A stretch of DNA of 64,000 nucleotides from Drosophila miranda (Eukaryota; Arthropoda; Insecta; Diptera; Drosophilidae). The stretch is from positions 28,589,326-28,653,325 of the forward strand of contig NW_022881614.1 in assembly GCF_003369915.1 (NCBI RefSeq). Reading direction: 5' to 3'. A program made the translations under genes and the position numbers. The notes under the pieces were generated by a model that was not told the origin of the DNA, did no database searches, and worked only from the letters and a program-made list of their open reading frames with translations. Positions within the stretch are counted from its first letter, which is position 1; every line of letters starts with the position of its first letter. This document shows positions 51,291-62,986 of the stretch, one piece after another.

Positions 51291-52203
51291 AGCTCCAAAG
51301 GCCACGGGCACTACGCTCAAGAGAATCCAGTAGAGAAAAGGCACAACTAAATCGCCGCCCGTAAAGTCGGTCTGTGGAACATTTTTCTCGAAAGCTGCAA
51401 ACATAAAATCATGTGAAATAACCAAACCAATTAAGCTAGTCTATCGTTACGTACAGGTCATGAGGAACATGTACTTCAGTTCGGAGAGTTATTCGATGAT
51501 AATGTCTATGGAGCAGGCAATAAGCGTTGTGATGATGCCAATTTGTATGAATATGATCCATCGTATGATATCTTTCCGCAGTTAGAACCGCTCCGTAAGC
51601 CTCTTTTTTTGTTCGTCTTGAAAAAGCTTATTTTCGCAAACTTCATAGTCTAAGCTCTGAAAATGCAATTTAGATTATGCATTTGCTATAGCACACGCCC
51701 ACTGTCACTGTCAAACACAAACCCACCTCATAGTTGAGAGTAGATGCTGCTGCGGTCCGGGATCTTACACGGAAAATAGTTTCCGACTCAGCGTTATCCC
51801 GATCATTAGCTGGCAAATTTCCATTGAGCGCCTGTAAATATTTAAAAGTGGATATAGAATTTCATTTATTCTCGTACTTAGTGATAAGCAATTAACATTC
51901 ACAAAAACAGTGGATGATTCATCCGACTTTTCCCTTTATTTACAACTTACACTATTGCCTGAATATGAAGGGGTGTGATCTAGTAATGCGGGTACGTCGT
52001 CGTCGTTATTGCCTGGCATCAAAGTCCCCGGAATTATTGTTACCTACGCCGACACCTGTACTCGTTGTTGGAATATCGTCTTTAAGGATGTCTACCAGAG
52101 TTGTTGGCGGTGGCGAACTTTTTACAGCCACTTTTGGCACAACTGGTTCACCGTCGTCCGTTGTTTCTTCGTCTAAACTAATTAAAGTCTTTACATCGTC
52201 CAT
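49660..52203 (-). pseudogene. ClC-b: CLC-7-type chloride/proton transporter ClC-b, disabled
   Basis: Family role: lysosomal/endosomal Cl-/H+ exchange. Exons on the minus strand: 51,951-52,203; 51,727-51,831; 51,455-51,656; 50,430-51,394; 50,202-50,371; about 50,015-50,158; 49,860-49,943; 49,660-49,782. Motifs GSGIP, GKEGP and GVFIP are present, and the C-terminal CBS ends IAGIITRRDFIYK. Lesions: exon 1 is 253 bases where 252 would keep frame (extra base near 52,012-52,024); in-frame TAA at 51,582-51,584 and at 51,489-51,491 in exon 3; after exon 5 the last helices and most of the first CBS domain are missing, leaving only [17 protein letters not shown]; that exon changes frame before [12 protein letters not shown]. 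An alternative ATG at 52,017-52,019 (MPGNNDDD) would avoid the exon 1 shift but not the stops. Confidence 0.85.
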
Positions 52204-52332
52204 TACTCCAATTTTTCCATCAAAATGCGGACAAAAACTAAAAAAAAAAAAAAGTTCAAGTGTGACCCTCTGCTGTTGCTAACGAAATACCAGATACTAA
52301 GCGGTTACTACACTAATATGGAGGGAATGTTG

Positions 52333-52338
52333 TTTATT
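52333..52338 (-). terminator. Candidate polyadenylation signal for the probable stil gene
   Basis: TTTATT on the plus strand is AATAAA on the minus strand, about 75 bases downstream of the stop at 52,412. Confidence 0.45.
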
Positions 52339-52411
52339 CAGTTTGTATAGATATTATATATGTGTATAATACTTAAATTCATAGTTGGTTTCGTTCCTGG
52401 GGAACGAACTC

Positions 52412-53792
52412 CTAAAAAGTGGGCTGAAATTGGAAGTCCGGATTCAAAAACTTGAATTTGTCGGCCTCCAGGAGTAAACGGTTGTGCTCAATTTGGTTGC
52501 GGGAGCGCAGCTCCTGGCTTATATCGGTCATTGTGCGTTCAAGTCGCTGCAGAATATCTCTAGGTGGTCCATCCATGTAATGTGCAACTGAGGGAGCCAT
52601 TTGAACATCTTCCAGGGAATACGATTTGCTGGATAAGCTGGATATGCCGTCGCTTTGCGAGGATGCCATAGAAGCTGTGGTCAGATCAATGGCTACCGGC
52701 TGTTCCGTACGGATGGGCGATGGTGAATTGCTTGGTTGCTCCTCCTTAACGTCGTGGCGCAAGGGCAAGACCTGCGGCACAGCAGCCACGGGAGTAAGTT
52801 GGCTGTAGTTGGCCATCAGGGTCTCCACCGTGCTGGGGTGGAGATTTGGAAGCTAGGAATAGTAGAATTTGCTATATAAGATTTGCAAATTCACACTATA
52901 AGAACGTCTACTTACGGTGCGAACATGTGGGACTATTAACCCAATGTTTTTCGAATTATCTGTACAGTTGGGCATCTTCGACGCGGCCAGGTTCACGTGA
53001 TTTTGGTTGTGATCTAAGGGCGAATAGCCGCTCACGGAAGGAGAGGGCTAAGGAAAGAACAAAAATTAACACACACACAAACAATCATGTAAATGCACGA
53101 TAACCTCTTTTTAATTTCATTGAGTTGGTTGCTGTGCCGAAACAGATACACCCACAAACACACACGCGTGCATGTTCTACTTCTTTAACGGTAAACTGCA
53201 TAGCTTAGTACATATGGCTATCTCGCTTGTTGCTTACTGTTTTTGTGCCCGTCTCCTCCTTCTGTTCGCTATGCTCTTGCTGGTGGCGCTGGAACACCGT
53301 TTTAATTTTCAGCTCGTGTGTTTCGTATGCCGTCGGCGCAGAAGACGCTATAGCAGGTGCAGCCGGCGCAGACGCCGCCGCAGCAGGTCCTCTTGTTATA
53401 GGCTTGCACGACGATGTTGAAGCTCTCTTTCTACGGGGTTTCTCATTTCCCCGATTCTTCATAATGCGATCACGGCGTTCCTCCAGGGCAGCCACCTTCA
53501 TTTCGTGCAATTTGCCCAACAAAGATGCGTGCCGACGCTGTACCGGAATCATAAGTCAATTACTCGAAATGGTGGGGTGTTATTTCTCTACCTTGATGTG
53601 CATATGAATATTGCCCGTGGAAAGCACGCTGCCGCGATAAACCCGATCCGGCGGACAATTACAGCACTTGACCACCACATTATCTCCGATCTGGCTTTCA
53701 ATGCTGTACAGCTCTCCATTTAATATGTAAGGAACGTGTTGACGCTGCTCCAAATCCACCTCAGAGCTAACCTCGGGATTAGTACTGTCCAT
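52412..53792 (-). CDS. stil: Four-exon gene, probably stand still (stil)
   Basis: Exons on the minus strand: 53,592-53,792; 53,238-53,537; 52,916-53,047; 52,412-52,852, all phase 0, giving 357 residues. A compact Cys/His module spans the first junction: VVVKCCNCPPDRVYRGSV, then GNIHMHIK and RRH, a BED-like zinc-finger layout at about residues 40-70. A basic, alanine/proline-rich region follows (EERRDRIMKNRGNEKPRRK), and the C-terminus has a helical segment (DILQRLERTMTDISQEL). No lesions seen. The stil call rests on position beside ClC-b at 49B in D. melanogaster and on the DNA-binding look; Stil is a germline chromatin protein that regulates otu. I cannot confirm it by alignment. Confidence 0.6.
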
Positions 53793-53933
53793 TATTCCAG
53801 ATATTGTTCCTGCTGGCCCTAATTTTGCATTTAATTTTATGCGAAACTAAAATTTATTATCGCCAAAAACCATTACTTACAGCAGCGACAAATCTGTCAA
53901 AAAGAAGAAGTACTTGCAGAGATACAACCACAC

Positions 53934-54113
53934 ATGAATCTACGAGTTCTGCTCGCAAAGAGGACTTCGAAAAGAGAGAAGGCAAAATGTAAGAAATGGT
54001 TCAAAACGGTAAAGGAAAACATCTACAAGTACGATATACAAAAGTGGAAAATTGACGTTGTTCAACACTGGTATGGCGCGTACCTAAAATTGTTTGCGGA
54101 AGGAAAAAATTAA
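53934..54113 (+). CDS. Short basic ORF, 59 residues, unrecognised
   Basis: Reads MNLRVLLAKRTSKREKAKC and ends YLKLFAEGKN. The frame is open for a further 30 codons upstream without an ATG (QRQICQKEEVLAEIQPH), preceded by an acceptor-like TTACAG at 53,882, so it may be the last exon of a gene rather than a complete one. Composition (many Lys, Trp, Tyr, few low-complexity runs) looks like real protein: KKWFKTVKENIYKYDIQKW. It is head-to-head with the probable stil gene. No upstream exon was found in the 90 bases to the stil ATG, and I do not recognise the family. Confidence 0.4.
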   Translation: MNLRVLLAKRTSKREKAKCKKWFKTVKENIYKYDIQKWKIDVVQHWYGAYLKLFAEGKN

Positions 54114-54630
54114 CATATGTAACAGATAACGAAGCAGGAGGCTAGGATCTGAAACGGTAGACGAGCAGATGGAGGGTATGATCGAGATCCATGCACGCGT
54201 TGTTGCCGGTCTCATGGTTAGTCGGGTAGAGTAGGGGTGGGGTAGGGAGAGATCGCGTCACGAGCTCGAGCATTAGGAGCAAAGACAATAAAAATAAGTT
54301 TCGCGTGCGGTTCAAGGTTCAGACGGAAGAAATTTACAGAGAAATGACAGTGTAGGGAGATGAGTCAGCGGAACTCATTCGAGCGGGAGCTGCTTGCGGT
54401 GTCATTGCAACTCGGTATGCCCACCCTTCCTTGATCGCACCGGTCCAAATAGGCTGAGTAATGGGTAACGATCCCTAAAATAAACGCTCTACTTCTGCTA
54501 GGTTTCGTCATCTTGGCGCCACATGATCCTTAATAACGGCAACAATTAACGGGAATTCATTACAAACAGTTTATTCATTAAACTTTCATACAAGATCTCA
54601 TGGCCGCTAAGAGGGTAGATATATATGTAT
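54114..54630. other. Unassigned stretch left of the LTR element
   Basis: No supportable ORF. Composition is mixed, with short A-rich segments; could be old repeat DNA or the 3' flank of the short ORF. Confidence 0.4.
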
Positions 54631-54634
54631 ATAT

Positions 54635-55330
54635 AGTGACATATCTATAGTCCATGCTCCGCATACCCTTGTCTATGTCTATTACCCTGCACCCACAATA
54701 CTATAAACAATACGACACCCTCAGCTTCGAACCCTCATAAACAATCTCACGCTCGAAATGGACCACGCGCAGCCGATTGCAGGCAATGTAAAAAAACACC
54801 CTAAACTGGAAGTTGAACATAAAACAATAGATGCCGCCCTAGAATCCAGCCGCACTAGAATCCAGCCGCACCAGTATCACGCCACTCTTCAGAGATCAAT
54901 TACGAATCGATTCTCAAGAACCACACCATCCTAGCTGACCAGTCAGAGGCCCTATTCTCAGCCACCCCCAAGTAATGCAACACCGATCATACGCAGCGGA
55001 AGCCTTTCATCAAAAGCCGCCTTTCCCACATATCGATCGAGTCACGTACTCCATCTCCGAAGCCGAAGTCGAAGCCAACGCCTCCGAATCCAAATCCGAA
55101 TCCCAAACCGAGCATCATAATATAAATAGTCTGCATCTAAGAAGCCAACTCAGTTCTGTTCAAGACAAACGTCAATCGCGACACCGTCGGAGAATTCAAC
55201 CAAAGTTAATTCCGTTCAAGACTTCAGACCTCAGTCATCGTCGGGGAAATAACTAATCAATGTACGCTAAAGTTTAAGTGAAGAATAAAACCTTTTTTAA
55301 AACGTAAACTGAAGTGTCGCATATTTAATT
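54635..55330 (+). repeat. 5' LTR (696 bp)
   Basis: Pairs with 60,867-61,561. About ten to twelve differences were counted by eye between the two, including a one-base length difference in a C run near 54,965. AATAAA is present near the end (gaagaataaaacc). Confidence 0.9.
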
Positions 55331-55527
55331 GGCGCAGCCGGTAGGATCTCAGTTAAAAGTGAATCATTTTTTTTAAGACGATCAATTGGCGTAGTGACAG
55401 TTACAGTGCGTAATAACCTACAGTGATCAGAGGAAAAGTAACGCTAATACTAAAGAGATCCGCCAAAGAATCTACACACGAAACTCAATTAATATTAGAA
55501 AAAATAAATAAATAAAAAGAAATCAAC

Positions 55528-56230
55528 ATGCCGCTAACAGAAATACACCTGAACCAAGCCTTGAAGTCAATCAGGCAAATTCCACCATACGACGGATGCC
55601 AAGAACGACTAAGCTCGTTCATAAGTAGGATCGAGTACATCTCCGAATTGTACTCAACAGAAGACATCCGGCAACAAAGCATCATGTACGGAGCCACTGA
55701 GGGTCAACTGTGCGGACGAGCACAACTTTTATCACAAAGCCTTCAACCCAACACCTGGACCGATCTAAAAGCAGCCCTAATCAGCAAATTCAACAACCAC
55801 ACTCCATACGAGACGCTGCTACAACAATTACACGACACCAAATTCAATGGGAATATTCGTAAGTTCGTAGAAGAACTAGAAATTAAGTCAAATGTTATAG
55901 TAAGTAAACTAAATCTGGAGACTAGCCCAGAAAATAAGATAATCTTTAAAAACGCTCTGGCAAATGCCACCAGACATACCATAGAAGATGCTCTACCCAA
56001 TAAACTATTCATCCGTAAATAATAAAGGGTTATTTAACGAATTTAGAAATTCCTTAAACCAGGGCAGAGTCCAGAATCCCACAAACTATCAAATCAATCA
56101 GACACAGGCAGGTAGCAGTGCACCAAATCAGCCAGTCAAACGATCTAGGGAAAGCCAAAGCGGACAAATGAAAATGGATGTAAATTTTCAGCAGAGTGCC
56201 TCGGAAGAAATCGAGGAAGACCATATATAG
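55528..56230 (+). pseudogene. Errantivirus-type gag, frameshifted
   Basis: The capsid-like part starts MPLTEIHLNQALKSI and is open to a stop at 56,020. Gag-like sequence resumes in another frame from about 55,990 (FNEFRNSLNQGR) to 56,230, so a frame change lies near 56,000. No CCHC knuckle is seen, in keeping with errantivirus gag proteins. Structural protein of the particle; no longer intact. Confidence 0.75.
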
Positions 56231-56259
56231 AAATAATCGTAAATAATTAAAAATTAAGA

Positions 56260-59200
56260 GGTATCGCGGACTCGGGATCTTCAATAAATATAATAAAAGC
56301 AAACTATACAGATTCCAAAGTCGATACCGACAACCTCACCGTCCATACCATCAATGGACCCGTCCGTCTGACTCAGAGCATTACACGTAATGCAACCAAA
56401 AACTGTCCGACAAAACAAAAATTTTATATTCATAATTTTTCTGAAAATTATGACATACTCTTAGGCAGAGAATATTTGATGGCCAGCAAAGCCGTCATCG
56501 ATTACCGAAATGAAACGGTAACGTTAGGAGAAAGGTCATACCCAATCATCCAAAGTGGAGAAGCAATTGCCGTCGGCAAGACCGCACACAAAGGTGTTAA
56601 GCCATCTTCAAAGGAAGATATATCTACACCTAAGTGCCTTGACCCATCTCCTGAAGGAGAGCAATACTTCGCTTCCGCATTAGAGAATGAATTAAGGGAA
56701 TGCAACCAGCTAAGGTTGGAACATTTAAATGACGAAGAAAAGGAGAAACTAAAGAAAGTTCTCTATGAATTTAAGGACGTGCAGTATAAAGAAGGTGACA
56801 TTTTGACATTCACTAGTACTATAAAGCACGAAATAAAAACCCATCACGAAGATCCTGTATATCGTCGACCATATAAATATGCTCAAATACACGATCAAGA
56901 AGTGACACAACAAATCAAAGATATGATTAGACAGGGAATCATTCGTAAGTCGAACTCTCCCTATTGTGCACCCATCGCTATGATACCAAAGAAAATAGAT
57001 GCTTCAGGAAAGCAGAAATATCGTATGGTAGTAGATTATAGAAGTCTAAACGAGGTGACAATAAAGGATAAATTTCCTACACCCAGAATGGACGAAATAC
57101 TAGATAAACTAGGTACGTGCCAATATTTCACAACAATCGATTTAGCTAAGGGATTCCATCAAATTCCTATGGAACCTAGCTCAATCCCAAAAACAGCTTT
57201 CTCCACGAGTTCACTCGTATGCCCTTTGGGCTAACCACTGCCCCCGCTACCTTCCAAAGATGTATGAACAATCTGCTAGAAGAGTTAATCTTCAAAGATT
57301 GCCTCGTATACTTAGACGACATCATTATATTTTCCACTTCATTGGAAGAACACCTGTTGTCACTAAGGAGAGTATTTGGAAAGTTGAGAGACGCCAACTT
57401 AAAGCTACAAATGGATAAGTGTGAATTCCTGAAGAAAGAAACGGAATTCCTAGGCCATGTAGTAACAACTAACGGCATAGTTCCTAATCCAAAGAAAATA
57501 TCTGCCATAATAAACTTCCCAATACCCAATACAACCACAAAAATAAAATCATTCATAGGTTTATGTGGATTCTATAGGAAATTCATTCCCAACTTCGCTA
57601 ATATAGCAAAACCTATGACACTCAAATTAAAGAAACGAGCAGTCATAGACCCAACAGAGGAAAAATACGTCGAGGCCTTCGAAAAATTGAAAGTACTTAT
57701 CACCTCAGACCCTATCCTCGCATTCCCAGATTTCAACAAAATGTTCACGATGCAACCGATGCAAGTAACATTGCATTAGGAGCAGTGTTGTCGCAAGACC
57801 ACAAACCAATCTGCTATGCAAGTAGAACCTTAAACGAACACGAAATCAATTATTCAGCAATAGAAAAGGAATTACTAGCTATAGTTTGGGCAACTAAGTA
57901 TTTCAGATCATACCTGTTTGGTAGAACGTTTGAGATATTAAGTGATCACAAACCCTTGATTTGGTTGAATAACCTCAAGGAACCAAATATGAAGCTACAA
58001 CGATGGAAGATCAAATTAAATGAATTTGACTTCAAAATAAAATATTTACCCGGAAAGGAGAACCATGTAGCCGATGCGCTATCAAGAGTAAAGATTAACG
58101 AAAACCTACTCGGGGAAACCATTAATAGTGATTGTGCAACGGTCCATAGCGCGCAAGAAGATAATACAAATTATATTCCACTTACAGAGAGACCAATCAA
58201 TTACTATAATAGGCAAATAGAACTGATTAAAGGTAATGAGGATAAGGTAGAAACATCCCACTATTTCCACAAGATACTGATAAAAATCACATATACCGAA
58301 ATGACAGAATCATTAGCAAAAGATATAATAAAGGAATATGTGTGTACCAAAAAGAGTGCACTATATTTCCATAACGAAGTAGACTTCCCACTGTTCCAAA
58401 GGGCATTCCTGGAGATAATCAGTCCAAATCACTTCACTAAACTGATTAAATCCAGTACCAAACTCATAAATATTCCCAACTACTCCGAATTTAAAGAACA
58501 AATATTGAAGAACCATAAAGAGCTACTTCACCCAGGTATCGAAAAGACCACTAATTGGTTTAAAGGAAAATTCTACTACCCCGATTATCAAAAGTTAATC
58601 CAAAATATTATCAATGAGTGTACTACGTGCAACGTTGCTAAAACTGAGCATCGTAACACCAATCTAACCTTCGAAATCACCCCTGAAATACAAAATATCA
58701 GAGAAAAGTATGTCATGGATTTCTATTTGGTAGGCAATCAACAATTCCTATCATGCATTGATGTATATTCTAAATTCGCTACCCTTGTAGAAGTTAAGAG
58801 TCGTGACTGGTTAGAAACCAAGAGAGCCATCATAAAAGTCTTTAACGAAAAGGGCAAGCCACAGGGAATTAAAGCCGACAAAGATTCAGCCTTTATGTGC
58901 GCAGCATTGCAAGCATGGTTGAATGCGGAAAACGTGAAAATCGAAATCACCACCAGTAAAAACGGAGTTTCTGATGTAGAACGACTACATAAAACGATCA
59001 ATGAAAAATTAAGAATCATTTCAAGTGAGGATAACATAGAAAACAAGCTCACAAAATTCGAGTTAATTCTATACACTTATAACCATAAAACGGTTCATAA
59101 TACTACAAAAAGATCCCCAGCTGATATCTTCCTGTACGCCGGACTACCAGATTATAACACTCAACTGAATAAAGTTAGGAAGATCAATCATTTGAATAAC

Positions 59201-59455
59201 GATAGAATCGACTTTGAAGTAGACACACGCTTCAAGAATGCACCCCTAGTTAAAACAAAAACAACCAACCCGTTCAAAAGAACAGGGGAAATTAGGCAGG
59301 TAGACGAAAAGCACTTTGAAGAGAAAAATAGAGGGAGGAAAATCACCCACTATAAAACGAAATTCAAAAGAAAGAAAAAATCTAATAAAAGTAAATACGA
59401 TAATTGTAGAGTACCCGAAGAGAGTACTGGGAATCCGGAGCTACAACATGATTAA
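56260..59455 (+). pseudogene. Errantivirus-type pol: protease, RT, RNase H, integrase, in three broken segments
   Basis: Segment 1 (56,260-57,234) has a protease motif ADSGSS and the first RT blocks (MVVDYRSLNEVT, FTTIDLAKGFHQI). A short deletion near 57,203 shifts the frame just before the MPFGLT box. Segment 2 (57,219-57,779) carries the catalytic YLDD and the following thumb. A second frame change near 57,745 precedes RNase H. Segment 3 (to 59,455) holds RNase H (SRTLNEHEINYSAIEKE), the integrase HHCC finger (ending CTTCNVAKTEH) and a DDE core with FYLVGNQQFLSCIDVYSKF. The enzyme copied and integrated the element; this copy cannot produce it. Confidence 0.85.
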
Positions 59456-60839
59456 TATTATAATCTTACTAATGTTCACCGTCCTACAGTCTTCCGGACA
59501 GAATATAGAGATAGATCCCATCAACTCAAGGAATGGATATCTCATATTCAAAACAAATACCATTAACATACCCATTAATTATGAATACCATTATCTAACA
59601 ATTAATATAACAAGAACTGATGAAACATATCAGATTTGACTAGAACAGGCAACCCAATTTAATAACGAAGTCCAAGTTCAATATTTAGTCGAGAAATTGC
59701 AACGTGAATTCAACGGCATCAAAATAGCCAAAAGAAACAAAAGACGCCTTATAAATGCAGTAGGCACAGTATATAAATATCTATTTGGAACATTAGATCA
59801 AGATGATAAAGTCGAATTAGAAGGGAAAATAAACAATCTGGCTAGCCACAGTGTTCAAGCTAACGAATTAAACTTAGTAATCCAAGCAGTAAATTCTGGC
59901 ATAGAAGTTGTCAATAAATTAAGCAAGGATAATGATAGAAATAAGCAACTAGAGATATTAATATTTAACCTTCAACATTTTACAGAGTACATAGAGGATA
60001 TTGAATTAGGCATGCAGCTAACAAGATTAGGGATCTTTAATCCAAAATTATTGAGGCAGGATTACCTGAAACACATCGATTCAGAGAAATTATTAAATAT
60101 CAAAACATCTACCTGGTTGAAAACAGACACTAACGAAATACTAATAATTTCCAACATCCCACGAGAGATCAGAAATATTCCTATACTTAAAATTGTCCCA
60201 TATCCAGATGAAGATAATAACATCCTCACTGACCTAACGCAAAACAATTATTACGTTCTAGAAAACGAGGTATATGAAAAAGAATCAAAACGAAAAATAA
60301 ATGACGAATGTATTTCAGGAATAGTCAAACAAGTATAATCAAAATGTCCATCCACCAAAGCACACCAAAACTTTCAAATAAGTTTCATAGAACCCAACAT
60401 ATTGTTAACTTGGAAATTACCAAAAACCATATTAAACCAAGATTGCCTAAACCAAGAAATAAAAGTAGAAGGTAACGCATTAATAAAAATACATAATTGC
60501 AGTGTACAGTTAAACGAATTCTTAATATCCAACTCCATACCAGAATTTGCACAAAGCATCTACATCAACAATAACGTAACAAAAATTAAACCATTGTCTT
60601 ATTTGCAAACCAAAGAAATCGTAATAGAAAATACGCGTTTAAATAATGTATTACATTTAAGCTTAATACTACTATTTGTCATAATCATAATAGGATTAAG
60701 CTACAAATTGTTTAATCTAAGTAAAAGCAATAAGCCTAAAACCGACCCGCACATAGAAACACCTTCAGACGAAGACGAGGAATCCCCAGCAGGCACAGTT
60801 TTAGACGCACCCGAACTATATCCAAGGATAATCGCCTGA
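59447..60839 (+). pseudogene. Errantivirus-type env, two in-frame stops
   Basis: One frame overlaps the end of pol and runs to 60,839, interrupted by TGA at 59,637-59,639 and TAA at 60,336-60,338. It begins with a hydrophobic signal-like stretch (MINIIILLMFTVLQSSGQ), carries a basic cleavage-type site (RNKRR) near 59,735, and ends with one transmembrane helix (LSLILLFVIIIIGL at about 60,660) and a short acidic tail. Errantivirus env genes of insects are membrane-fusion proteins acquired from viruses. Broken here. Confidence 0.8.
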
Positions 60840-60866
60840 GGACAGGCTTAAATCTAACAATGGGGG

Positions 60867-61561
60867 AGTGACATATCTATAGTCCATGCTCCGAATACCC
60901 TTGTCTATGTCTATTACCCTGCACCAACAATACTATAAACAATACGACACCCTCAGCTTCGAACCCTCATAAACAATCTCACGCTCGAAATGGACCACGC
61001 GCAGCCGATTGCAGGCAATGTAAACAAACACCCTAAACTGGAAGTTGAACATAAAACAATAGATGCCGCCCTAGAATCCAGCCGCACTAGAATCCAGCCG
61101 CACCAGAATCACGCCACTCTTCAGAGATCAATTACGAATCGATTCTCAAGAATCACACCATCCTAGCTGACCAATCAGAGGCCCTATTCTCAGCCACCCC
61201 AAGTAATGCAACACCGATCATACGCAGCGGAAGCCTTTCATCAAAAGCCGCCTTTCCCACATATCGATCGAGTCACGTACTCCATCTCCGAAGCCGAAGT
61301 CGAAGCCAACGCCTCCGAATCCAAATCCGAATCCCAAACCGAGCATCATAATATAAATAGTCTGCATCTAAGAAGCCAACTCACTTCTGTTCAAGAAAAA
61401 CGTCAATCGCGACACCGTCGGAGAATTCAACCAAAGTTAATTCCGTTCAAGACTTCAGACCTCAGTCATCGTCGGGGAAATAACTAATCAATGTACGCTG
61501 AATTTTAAGTGAAGAATAAAACCTTTTTTAAAACGTAAACTGAAGTGTCGCATATTTAATT
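60867..61561 (+). repeat. 3' LTR (695 bp)
   Basis: Second copy of the terminal repeat, followed by the ATAT target duplication. Confidence 0.9.
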
Positions 61562-61565
61562 ATAT

Positions 61566-61884
61566 AAATATCATGATTGTTGTCGAGAAAAATTAGCTTA
61601 TATATACTTAGTTTTAAGCAAGGGCACAGATACCCTACATAAAGAAAAAAGAGAGAAGAAAAATGGCCACACTATGAAAAGACAAGAGGGTCACATTAGT
61701 TTGGGAGTCAAAGAAAGAGCGGGGAGAAAAGACGAAGCGTGCGTAGATATGCGCTTAACAGAACATCTGGGTGAGCACAGCTGTTTCCCGCCCAATTTAA
61801 TTCGGACTTCAAAATGTACATAAGTGCAGCAAATTAATTTTTTATTTTAAAATTACCGCTTTGTTCTTTATATCCAGGGGAAAG
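61566..61884. other. Left flank of the PIF/Harbinger remnant
   Basis: No ORF. May be transposon 5' sequence; terminal inverted repeats were not identified. Confidence 0.4.
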
Positions 61885-62194
61885 CATAAATCAAGATGAA
61901 ATCCTGGTGGGTTTTATGAAAGACAACCCGGACAGAGCTTTGCGGCGCTCTCAATGCTGTTGGGCTGCCAATCAAGGACGCATTGGGTTGGAAAAAGGTA
62001 TGTGTTGCACAACAAAAGGTAGCACACTACTATATTCAATTCTACAATTTCAGGTTTGGGCAGATTGGAAAACAAACATCCGCAAGAAGATGGCGAAAAA
62101 CAAATCAGAAACTCGAGCTACAGGTGGAGGGCCCTTCGCTCAGCAATCGCTTGGGGAATTGGAGGAGGAAGTGGCCAAGCTATGTGGCCACTAG
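61885..62194 (+). pseudogene. PIF/Harbinger Myb-like DNA-binding ORF, degraded
   Basis: The N-terminus INQDEILVGFMKDNPD and the C-terminal part WADWKTNIRKKMAKNKSE, GGGPFAQQSLGELEEEVAKL match the Myb/SANT-like accessory protein of PIF/Harbinger transposons, which recruits the transposase to the ends. A deletion with frame change lies between NPDRA and LNAVGLPIKDALGWKK, and a short intron (62,000-62,054, GTATGTG...TTTCAG) splits WKK from VWADW. It ends at a probable deletion junction near 62,194, where antisense nuclease sequence begins. Confidence 0.6.
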
Positions 62195-62807
62195 CAATAT
62201 ATATGTGGCAATATTCCCTAGCAGGGGAGTGATTCCAAATGATGGAGTCATGGCAGGAACCAGGGTGCGTGGCATCAATAGCAATTATCTCCATGTTGTA
62301 GTTACACACCACCATGGCATTCATGCTATAAAATCCTTTCCTATTATAGAACACGGAGTGGTTTTGTACAGGCTTTAGTATTCTGATGTGAGTTCCATCC
62401 ACACAGGCACCAATTCGAGGCAATTTAAAGTTTCGATAGAAATATTCATATGATTGTTGCAATTGATGATTATTCATCTGCAACGAAATGAACTCAACAC
62501 ATAACAGCCTGTCCATCAACGGAATAAGTTTGTGAAGAATCTTTCCAAATGTACTGCGTCCAATGTTTATATGGTGGTCTTTGGCAACTGCCCACTGGTA
62601 GCAGCCAGTGGCGAGATATCGCATTACTGAAGCCAATTGCGTAGAGGGAGATAACTTCCTGGTAACACCTAAATGGGGTTGAACTTTCTCCAAAATCATT
62701 TTGAAAGTTTTTTTGTCGATCCGAAATGACTTCACAAATCTGAAAGCTTTACCATTAGCAATTTAATTTTCAATACGCATGCTGTTACTCACAGTTCGTC
62801 AGACATG
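62118..62807 (-). pseudogene. PIF/Harbinger DDE nuclease (HARBI1-like), 3'-truncated
   Basis: Starts MSDE at 62,807; a 14-base first exon (62,794-62,807) splices in phase to FVKSFRIDKKTFKMILEKV. Conserved DDE_Tnp_4 motifs: RYLATGCYQWAVA, GACVDGTHIRI with the first catalytic Asp, YNRKGFYSMNAMVVC, and HPGSCHDSIIWNHS with the second Asp. The frame then enters non-homologous sequence (CHIYIASGHIAWPLPPP) that is the antisense of the Myb-like ORF, so the last third with the final acidic residue is gone. An internal deletion has fused the two convergent genes. A perfect DRE lies 180 bases upstream. Confidence 0.65.
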
Positions 62808-62986
62808 ATAAATACACAAGTGTTGCATCTAAGATGTCTAGATCTTCTTAGATCACGTAATTTCTGCAATCGTTTTGCTTCAAAACAAGCAATTGAAAAA
62901 ATAAAAGGCATTTTAATCACGCTGTATTTTTACAAAGCAGCCAGGTCAGCTGTTTTTGTTTGCCAGAAACGATGAAAAAAGAAACA

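Larger units (their letters stand above)
54631..61565 (+). mobile_element. LTR retrotransposon of the 17.6/297 errantivirus type, defective
   Basis: The element is 54,635-61,561 (6,927 bp) flanked by a 4-bp target duplication, ATAT, at 54,631-54,634 and 61,562-61,565. LTRs begin AGTGACATATC and end TTTAATT. A primer-binding site follows the 5' LTR (TGGCGCAGCCGGTAGGAT), close to the 3' end of tRNA-Ser, as used by 17.6/297-type elements. A short G-run (tgggggagtg) before the 3' LTR is the polypurine tract. The order is gag, pol (protease, RT, RNase H, integrase), env. All three genes are broken. Internal position: between the short ORF at 54 kb and the PIF remnant. Confidence 0.9.

Noticed and set aside
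52017..52203. MDDVKTL frame as a separate upstream ORF of ClC-b
   Set aside because: The 253-base exon length and acidic composition fit one CDS with a 1-base insertion better, though an upstream ORF ending at ARQ cannot be excluded.
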